DNA from: Marsupella aquatica
Lineage: Eukaryota; Marchantiophyta
Length of the DNA stretch: 64,000 nucleotides
Reading direction: 5' to 3'
Assembly (NCBI GenBank): GCA_973895155.1
Contig: OZ316895.1
Coordinates: 14,818,001-14,882,000, forward strand
Part shown: positions 56,229-64,000 of the stretch, one piece after another
How the letters are laid out: every line of letters starts with the position of its first letter
Position numbering within the stretch: the first letter of the stretch is position 1
The notes under the pieces: generated by a model
Told to the model about the DNA's origin: nothing
The model's database searches: none
What the model saw: only the letters and a program-made list of their open reading frames with translations
Made by a program: the position numbers and the translations under genes

Positions 56229-59200
56229 CTACAAACCACACATTTCAGGTGTCCCTATGTAATTTGTTGGCCACAACACCAAAGAGTTCAGAGCATCTGC
56301 AATAATTGTCTGTGGCGGGTCATCATTCAAATTAGGAACTGGTAAAGGGGTCTTTGGCTTCACAAGCTTTGTCAACAACACTACAGAATACCCTGTTGGT
56401 ACTTCTTTGCAATGAAATGTAATCTGCTCAGGGCGCAATTTTCCATACCCTACACACAACTCATTTTGCTGTGGTGAGAACAATACATACTCAGGATGTG
56501 CCTGAGTTTTCAATTCTGCATCAGCTTTACGCTTCTTTGCCGCTGCCACTCTACCACTTGCCCTGGCCCGACTCTTCACCTTCCGAATAGGTCTCCCAGC
56601 AGCTGAAAGCTCTACTTCTACTCCACCGTCTGTGGTCACACCCTGTATGTCACCTGGCTGTGATGGAATTTGGATCTCCACCTGGCCCTCCGTTTCGCAT
56701 CCATTCTCACCGGCTTTGGCAACTTCTATGAACTCTTCATATGAATCCAAACTGGGGGTATTCAGTACATTGGTAACCTCTGCAATAACAAAATAGCAAG
56801 TCAACAGCCTATCAGCATTTTTGCCTTATCTCCAATCATGGAAACATATAACAAAACACATTTTTTGCCTCATCTCCAATCATGGAAACATGATGAGAAA
56901 CCTCACCTTCCATTGCTGGGGCCATGGTACCCTCCACATCCCTTTCTATGGGCTCCACCTCCATTTGCTGTTCAATGTTACCCTCTGGATTCATCAAATT
57001 GGAGTAATGTGGCAGGTCTCTAGAACCTCCATTCCATATTGCATTCATTATACATTTGTATTGGTCTTCTTGCACACGAATAAGCTTCTAAACATCTTTC
57101 TTTAAAGCAGTCAACTCACTTGCCATTTCACTCAATTTCACGGTCACATCATTCTCATGAGACTCCATACATTTCACACGATCTGATAAATTGCTAAGAG
57201 AACATGATCCACCTCCCTGCAAACACATATGTCCAACAGAGTCAATCCATTACACCTGGTAAATAATATATGGTCCCATTGTTCATGCAAACTAGGGAAT
57301 GTGGACCTCAAAGAACACTATCTGGTATGAGTACTCACTTGGTTTGAAGGATCACTCTGGCCAGATTTTTGCTTCTGTTTTCTTGCTTCAGCTCTCACCT
57401 CTTCTTTTGTAGGGGACTGTCCATTTTGTGCCTTCTGCATACATCATATTTTCACACATTATTTGCTCGGACACAAAAAAACTCAAATACACTGTAGAAG
57501 CTAGGTCTGCCAATCCAACGATTATTCTTACCAGCTGCTCTACTATCGGAGCATTCCCTTTCCTTCCTGTCAAGTTAAGGTTCTGAACGTTGCCACGTGC
57601 ATATGCCATCTGGGAACTCTTACTCTTGCCGGATTCACTCAAGAAGTGATGGACTAGCTTGCTCCATTGAAGAGGATCTGTCAATGGGGGAGCAGGCATT
57701 CTTTGGTCCTCTCCACCTTCTTGAAACAATACGTGCAATCTCCACCTCTCATTCTTCAGAATTGTCTTCGCATGAGCCTGAAGACACTCCATGGCTACTC
57801 CATCCGGATGGCCCACATATTTCCATTTTGCGGCTACATTGTCAACAACTTGTTGCCAATCCGCTCGATGCTGCTGCACAAAATTCACCACACTCAAATC
57901 CAGCCATCGCAATATTTCACCTTTCAAGTCAGCCAACCAACGATTCTTCCCTGCACATGCACTGTTCACCCAACGGTTGCTCCCAATGTCCACTACTCCT
58001 TTCTTGGTTCTGTCAGGTCCTGCATTGCTTTCTGTGGTACTACTTGGTGTGACAGGTTTAGGATTCGCTAGAACTTTTGTACTACCCTTTAGTGGACTTC
58101 TAATGCCCCCTGCATCATCCCACATCCATGTGACATCATACAATAGTAACATCAATACCTTTGTATATGTCAAATAGTGGATACCAATTGCAATCTAACT
58201 TGCAATGTGACCATCTTCACAGAATGCCCATCTCCAAGCCATGTGACCAACTTACCAGATGCTTTGCCGACACTCTGTGGATAAGAGGTAGGCTCAACTA
58301 CCTGTACATCTTCCCCACCAGCCAACCAATCAGGCTCTGGCCATTGCTCAGAACCATAGGCTACAGTTGTCCCTTGTCCTGCCTCTACTTCAGGTTCATA
58401 GTAAACCTCCTTGTCAGTTACTCCCCAATCAGGATGGACAGAATCTGCAGTCACATAATTCAGCACTTTAATTAGGTCTTTAACATCACACTAGCATACC
58501 CTTTATATATTTCCAAAGTAATTTACATAAATGCCAGAATTGAAGGGCAATCTCTATTCACATCTCCAATCGTCTCCTGTTGCTCCATATTGCTCAGTAT
58601 GTTGTGTTGGTCTACCTTGGCCCCGTGTAATGTGTGGTGGTGGTGGACCTGTAACATACACAACAGTGTGCCCAGCAGGTGGTGGTGGCCCATACCCATC
58701 CACTTGTGGGGCTGCTCTCCCCTGAGAGGGTGCACTGTGTGTTGGTGGTGCGCCATACACCACAGTGTACCCCTCGCTGCGTGGGGTTGCTCTAACCTGA
58801 CCTGCACCTGTGCTGTGGGTATGTGTTGTTGCTCTACTTGCAAAGGAGGGTGGGATGTGCCCACCATGTGGTGCAGCTCCATACACAACAGTGTGACCAC
58901 CTACACCAACAGTTGTTGTTCCATACCCACTGCTCTATTGGGTTTTACCTGGAGGTGGAGGTGGTATGTGCCCATCACGCCCCATTGGTCCGGACCCACG
59001 TGCAATGTAATGCACTGTGCTTCGCCCTCCAGATGTTGTTGTACTGTGCCCACGGCCCATACCCCAAGCAGCAAGTCCACCTCTCTTAGCCTGCAAGAAC
59101 ATATGTGCAAGGACAATAAACCTAAAAGAAGTATCTTCCTTTGACTTGCCACACTCACATGAGCCAAACATATCACTACTGTGATACACTACTTCAACAC

Positions 59201-59710
59201 TTCATTACCACAATTTTGTTGGGCTCCACGACATTATGCTTGCCCTGCACATATTCTTCATCATCTGCATCGGGCTCCTCCTCTGGATAGTACTCTACAT
59301 CATCAAATTCCTTATGGTTTTCACCAGACCCAACATCTTGCCCATCATCTGCAGAATCTGCCATCGATGGAATGTCCTTCACTGCTAGTCTCTCACTACG
59401 TCGCCGAGGTCCACTTGCACTGTCACTGATGCTTTGCCTAGCCCTTTTCTGCACTACACTTCTCCTGTCTGGGAGCCTGCATGCCATCCAAAAGCAACAT
59501 CCATTGAACAACTCTAGTAAACATAGCTACATTCATTCCAATTAATGAGCAAAGTCTGGATAGGTTCTGTGGATGATAATTGTTCCCTTACAAAGCGGAA
59601 AATCCCTGTCTGAGCTCAGCTCCCAAATCTGCCAGCCTCTCATCAACATATGCTGCACATATCATGGCTTGCTTTTCAGACTCACTCATCTCATCATCAT
59701 CTTCTTCCAT
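56229..59710 (-). pseudogene. TnpA-like CACTA accessory gene, copy 2
   Basis: Same gene as 16828-20344, from ATG 59708-59710 to the stop at 56229. The last exon (LCVGYGKLRPEQITFHCKEV to GTPEMCGL), the Transposase_24-like exon (58090 to about 57540), the Gly/Pro repeat exon and the basic QRRSERLAVK-type exon are all readable. In this copy the exon-4 donor is intact (GTAAGT near 58255) and the KTEEVRAEARK-type exon is open, in contrast to copy 1. A TAG interrupts the Gly/Pro exon near 58936 (KTQ followed by stop, then SSGYG), where copy 1 has a glutamine codon. Copies 1 and 2 therefore carry different disabling changes. Confidence 0.77.
56821..56892. repeat. 44 bp intron repeat, two units in CACTA copy 2
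   Basis: The counterpart of 19636-19760, with only two occurrences of the CCAATCATGGAAACATA unit. Confidence 0.85.
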
Positions 59711-59728
59711 CCTATTCAATGACAAACA

Positions 59729-62700
59729 TTATTGCATACGCATGGTGTCAGGCTCAGCCTCTACAAATGGCTCCTCACCCTCCCAAGCATCCACCCGTGT
59801 TAGAGGAACATACTCTGTGCTTGTCTGAACAGTACCAACGTCTCCAGTACGTGGTTGTTCAAATGCACTATGTCTATCTAGATGGAACTCTAGCTTTGAC
59901 CCTTCTACCCTACGATTTCTGGGCTGCTTATGACACACTACCCTCCAACCTGGGTTCTCTTCCACATCCAAGAAGAAGGCCTGCTCCACCTGACTGGGAT
60001 ACACAAAAGGCTGCTCCCATTCGGGCAACTTGGACTTGAAATTGGCAAGCAGAAAGCCATCCCGGTCTCTTTTCATACTGGCCCTGTTACCACGCCACAC
60101 TTGTCTTACCCATTCACCCTTCATCAAAATTACAGGAGTGGATGTGGCTCCATAGTCAAGAAGCCAGATATCACTTAGTTCTCCTACATACCCCATCTGC
60201 AACACTCCTCTACTTTCATCAGGGCTCTCATGCTGAAATACACAAATGAGCCCGCAATCATATGTTACCCTGGAAGAAGTTGTTTCATCTCTCACTCTAT
60301 AGTGATTGCCATATGCTGCCATCCGTTTGTAAGACTTTACCAGCAACCGTGGAGGATTGGACAGGAGATAGACATCTGCATCCATATTAGGATGGCTTAC
60401 ATGATGCTCTCGAACTGTGCATCTCAGCCATTCTGACATGCATGGGAATGTGACAGACGTGCTTGATTGAATAGCCTTTTGTGCCTCGTACTCTCTACAC
60501 ATACAAGTGCATGGATTTAGCAATCAGAGTACACATTTTATACATGTCTGAAATTTAGAAACCAAGGGTAGCAAAGAAAATTGAAAACAAGTTACATACA
60601 GGGAGACCAAAGTAGGTACTCACTCCAGCCAGGGTTGCATTGCATCAGTGTTTTCTAGAACGTACTGATGAGCCAAGTCTCTAATTTCGATGGTCAGCTT
60701 CACTGTGGTTGCAGCACCTTGTAGGACTTCCCCAGACACCCCTTCTTCTTCATCAGAATTCCATACTCGCCTTGTCACATGCTCGTAATCTGCTAGGTAC
60801 TCTGTGATGTAGCCCAGAGTTTCATCTTTTATATAACCCCGAGCCATACTTGCCTCTGGCCTATAGTAAGATCGCACATGACCCTTCATCAACTTCATGT
60901 ACCGCTCCAGGGGGTACAACCAGCGTGCTGTCACCGGCCCGTACTGGTCTATTTCTTCCACGACATGGATGAGCAGATGAGTCATTACATCAAAGAATGT
61001 AGGCGGGAAATATATTTCAAGATCACAAAACAATAGTGCCACATCTTTCTTCAATTGGGGAAACTGTGCAGCATCCCACACCTTCACACAAACTCTGCGG
61101 AACACATCACTCAGACGCAGTATAACTTTACGCACAGGCTCTTGCATGAGGCCCCTCAGGCACAATGGCAGGACTTGTTGCATCATGACATGGTAGTCAT
61201 GGGTTTCATTCTACCAAATTGGAATTTGTTATCCTTCACATGCCTCTTGAATGCACTAGCATGATCTGTAGGAGCTCGGAGTGAACTTAGCCTTGTAAGA
61301 AGGTCTGCCACTCTGTGTCTGTGCAACAATATGGTGCTTGGTACTTCAAAAACACATTTGCCCTGCTCTGGTGTGTTGTAAGCCAAAGGTGGGGTCGAAT
61401 TCCCCTGTCCTGTAGATCCATACGTACAGAGCCCGTGTCCTTTTCTCCACTCAAAAATTGGAGTAGACTCGCGCATATGTTCTTCTCTATGTGCATAACA
61501 TCAATATTATGTTTGTTTGGATCAAACTCCTGCAACTCCAAAACATCAAGCAGTGAGCAAATCTCAATCTTCATAATACATACATACTACTTCATACAAT
61601 CTAAACTAAATTGACTGAATCACATATATGGGTTGTTGGGGAGAGGAGATTACTCGCCAATACTCTAGCTGCATGTCCAAAATGGACTGTCGTTTCACAC
61701 CATACAACCTTGCAGGATCTCGTACTCCATCCTCTGCTCCTCCATCTGCATCATACTGTGCCTTGGCAGCCCCCCAAGAACTTATTTTCTCCTTCTTCAC
61801 TCGAGGTGGGGGACTGCGGAGCTCCGTGCGCTTGTTAAAATGTGCTATAAGATTGGGTCTACGTCTGTAGGGGTGATCAGAGGGCAGAAATCGACGGTGA
61901 CCAAGGTATTTGATACACTTGAAGGACTTTGAATAGTCACTTGTCACATGGGGGCCACATCTTGTGCAAGCTAAATATCCTTTCCCAACCTGGCCTGCAA
62001 TCATGCTATGGGCAGGGTAATCTGCAATAGTCAACATTACAATAGCTCTAAGCAAGAATGGATTGGCTTCACCAATCCTCTACAGCATATCATATGTGAG
62101 CACTCCAGTGTACCATAGCTTTCTCAGTTCCTCTACTAGAGGAGCAAGATAGACATCTATATTGGCTGCAACAGCACTGTCTGGCCCTGGAATCAACAAT
62201 GCCAACATTACAAAGAACCGCTTTGTAGTCAACCATGGGGGAAGGTTGTAATTCAAAAGGGTTACATGCCAACAAGAGTACGCATTGTTCTTCTCACCAA
62301 ATGGGTTCACCCCATCCAATGATAACCCAAGCCTAACATTCCTTGTCTCCCTAGCAAACTCAGGATACACATCATCAATCAACTTCCATTGCTTTGAATC
62401 TCCAGCATGGCGTTGTAGCCCATCTCGACTTTTGTTCTTAGCTGTCCATGTCATCAACTCTGATATGGCACGGCTCCTGAACATTCGCTGCAGTCTGAGA
62501 ATTATAGGAAAGTGACGGAGTACTTTTGCAGGTTGCTTGGACTTCCCATTGTTCCGGTACCTGTGCTTCCCACATGTAGGGCATGTCAACTTCTTCTGAT
62601 GTTCGTTTCTGAAAAGAACATGCCCATCAGGACAGACATGTATTGACTCATAGTTCAGCCCAAGTTTTGATATCAGTCTCTTTGCCTCGTACATGTTTTT

Positions 62701-63470
62701 TGGCACTAGATTACCTCCTGGTAGCACTGTTTTCTGCAAGAAGGCCAGAACCTCAGACACAAAGATGTTTGGCACATTGTGGTTCCCACAAATATTCAGA
62801 AACATTAGCACAAATGCTAATTTGGAACACTTGCTTCCTGGGAACAGCGGATTGAAGGCCTCCTGAACTTCGGTTGGGGAGCCAAACATGGTGTCCTCTC
62901 CAGCTGTACCTGTTGCCCAATCTCAAACTCATCTGAAGACTCGTGGTCATCACCCGGTGCGGTCTCAAACTCTTCTGCATCTTCCATGTCCTCCCGCATT
63001 GCATCCATATCCTGGAAAATATCCTGCACCATTTGCTGAACATTGATCCCTTCGTCTGCAGGCTGCTGAAGGACTTCAGACCCACCCAGTTGAGTCATCA
63101 CATCTGCCAACCCACCAGTGAAGAACTGGTCTCGCCTTGCACTATTTGCATTCTCAAAGTCAGCCCTCCATTCCTCATATGAAGAATCAGCCTCATTCGG
63201 ATCGTTTGTAACACGCCAACGAGGGTGTCTCCCATGAATTGCCAAGTGCCCATGAATCTGCCTCAAGACTCTGGTGTGGGAGCCATTGCATTGAGTGCAA
63301 GGACATCTCATTCGTGAACTTGGACCTGACCGTGCCACTTTGGCCTATTCCCCATTCCAGAGCTTCTGGTCGTGTTGGGAAACCCTCATTGGATGATGTA
63401 GAGGCAACCTGGCAGATGTTGGATGGGTCCAAGGGGGAGGGTGACCTACAGACACTCTTCTAGACTCCAT
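59729..63470 (-). pseudogene. CACTA transposase (tnp2/DUF4218/DUF4216), copy 2
   Basis: ATG at 63468-63470 (MESRRVSVGHPPPWTHPTS) to TAA at 59729. The longest open block (62889-62080) covers the zinc knuckle CPTCGKHRYR and the tnp2 core through LLIPGPDSAVAANIDVYLAP; the frame is continuous where copy 1 has a one-base loss and a TAG. DUF4218 is readable at 61190-60760, and DUF4216 at 60300-59930, continuous through the CTVREHHVSHPN segment where copy 1 has TGA. Lesions of its own: TAG near 63350, TAG at 62078-62080, a one-base loss near 61290, and a small indel pair near 61215. It is the better preserved transposase of the two but still not a continuous gene. Confidence 0.9.
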
Positions 63471-63857
63471 CTTAGAGTTCAGAACACAGGCACTCAGATT
63501 TAATTGTCATTTCATTATGAAAGTGGAAAATACATTTCTTGTTTAGTTGTGTTCCGATGTTCACACTATCTACCAAAACATATGACATGATATAGTGTAA
63601 TAAATCATGCATAGACTTTCTACAACCACCAACAAAAACAAGAAAGGTTCCTGAATCGTGTACCTATTCTCAGGTCACACTGTAACAAAATTCCTAACTG
63701 TCTCAGGGTGTCACCTCCTTCGCTGTCCTCACTTATACTGCCTCAGTCTGCAATGGCCAACCAAGCACGTACATCCATGACCATATCAGAGTCCAATCAC
63801 CTATAGTCATAGACAAACGTGCCTGGTGTGAGAGCAGTATGAGATCTCCTCACATTA
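63471..63857. other. Transposase upstream region, copy 2
   Basis: Counterpart of 12683-13069, nearly identical and without open frames. Conservation is expected from recent common origin and is not evidence of selection. Confidence 0.5.
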
Positions 63858-64000
63858 TTACCAGAGTTCATCTGGATACCCACCCTGTTCTCGATGGTAG
63901 TCACACCTGAGGTACACTGGCATGTACATCAGGTCATCAAGGAGTATGCCCTGGGCATACCAGGGTGGGGTTCGATCTGTGCCTACAAGAAGTGGTTCTA
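63858..64000 (-). pseudogene. F-box relic, copy 2, C-terminal part cut by the window end
   Basis: Reads the same end as copy 1: ...TDRTPPWYAQGILLDDLMYM ... PDELW and TAA (63858-63860). The F-box itself lies beyond 64000, so whether this copy has the frameshift of copy 1 cannot be seen. Confidence 0.6.

Larger units (their letters stand above)
55366..64000 (-). mobile_element. CACTA transposon copy 2, minus orientation, truncated by the window end
   Basis: Starts on the plus strand with CACTAGTAGAAACCGGGG and is the reverse complement of 12540-21240 of copy 1 throughout, with roughly 98-99% matching by eye. Differences include a 33 bp loss near the terminus, one fewer 44 bp intron repeat, and many single-base changes. 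It has its own flank (AGT), so it is an independent insertion and not a duplication of the locus. The left half with PHD, BRCT and other cargo should lie just beyond 64000. Confidence 0.95.

Noticed and set aside
58590-59144. 184-codon plus-strand frame rich in Trp and Cys
   Set aside because: Antisense of the Gly/Pro repeat exon of the TnpA-like gene; the composition is that of a reversed repeat.
55366-64000. Segmental duplication of the host locus
   Set aside because: Similarity stops exactly at the CACTA terminus, and the flanks differ (TCA in copy 1, AGT in copy 2), so it is an independent transposon insertion.
1-64000. CRISPR array, operon or bacterial gene cluster
   Set aside because: No regularly spaced short repeats with unique spacers; genes have introns and the window is clearly nuclear plant DNA.
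1-64000. tRNA or rRNA genes
   Set aside because: I saw no convincing cloverleaf or rRNA segment by eye, but a dedicated scan was not possible.

Overview
ORGANISM. This is a nuclear genome segment of a land plant. The evidence is split, intron-bearing genes with GT-AG junctions, an N-terminal plastid transit peptide, plant-type CACTA (tnp2/DUF4218/DUF4216) and Ty1-copia elements, a tRNA-iMet primer binding site, TTTAGGG-type telomeric motifs and a plant EDM2-like PHD module. The sequence alone does not fix the lineage. Short introns in the host genes together with a Crypton-like tyrosine recombinase make a non-seed plant plausible, but that is inference. LAYOUT. (A) 1-1730 and 21241-21827: a decayed Crypton-type tyrosine-recombinase (DUF3504-like) gene, split by a transposon. 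(B) 1731-21240: a complete 19,510 bp CACTA (En/Spm) element with matching termini and a perfect 3 bp TCA target duplication. It carries its two transposition genes (tnp2-type transposase, then a TnpA/Transposase_24-like gene) in its right half. Its left half holds cargo that ordinary CACTA elements lack: an EDM2-like PHD protein, a protein with two BRCT domains, an F-box protein and a decayed coiled-coil ORF on the opposite strand. (C) 21.8-35 kb: a retrotransposon graveyard. A 6,822 bp Ty1-copia element (LTR identity about 98%) is nested inside an older solo LTR, next to a still older copia RNase H relic. (D) 37-52 kb: the host gene island, containing SF3A1 (minus), TRM7/FTSJ1 (plus, 11 exons) and a plastid-targeted membrane protein (plus, 5 exons). 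These genes are interspersed with a long-inverted-repeat element at 40.4-41.5 kb and solo LTRs at 42.2 and 42.8 kb. (E) 54.1 kb: a solo LTR of the same family as the young copia element. (F) 55366-64000: a second copy of the same CACTA element in opposite orientation, running off the window end. It mirrors 12540-21240 of copy 1. HOW IT FITS TOGETHER. SF3A1 (spliceosome), TRM7 (tRNA anticodon 2'-O-methylation) and the plastid protein are unrelated housekeeping genes and show no joint pathway. The unusual system is the cargo-bearing CACTA family. Two closely similar copies sit about 34 kb apart as an inverted pair. Each is inactivated by its own stop codons and indels, mostly C-to-T type nonsense changes, so each copy largely supplies what the other has lost. 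The combination of a transposase with a PHD module related to a host regulator of transposon heterochromatin, BRCT domains and an F-box is the most interesting signal in the window.
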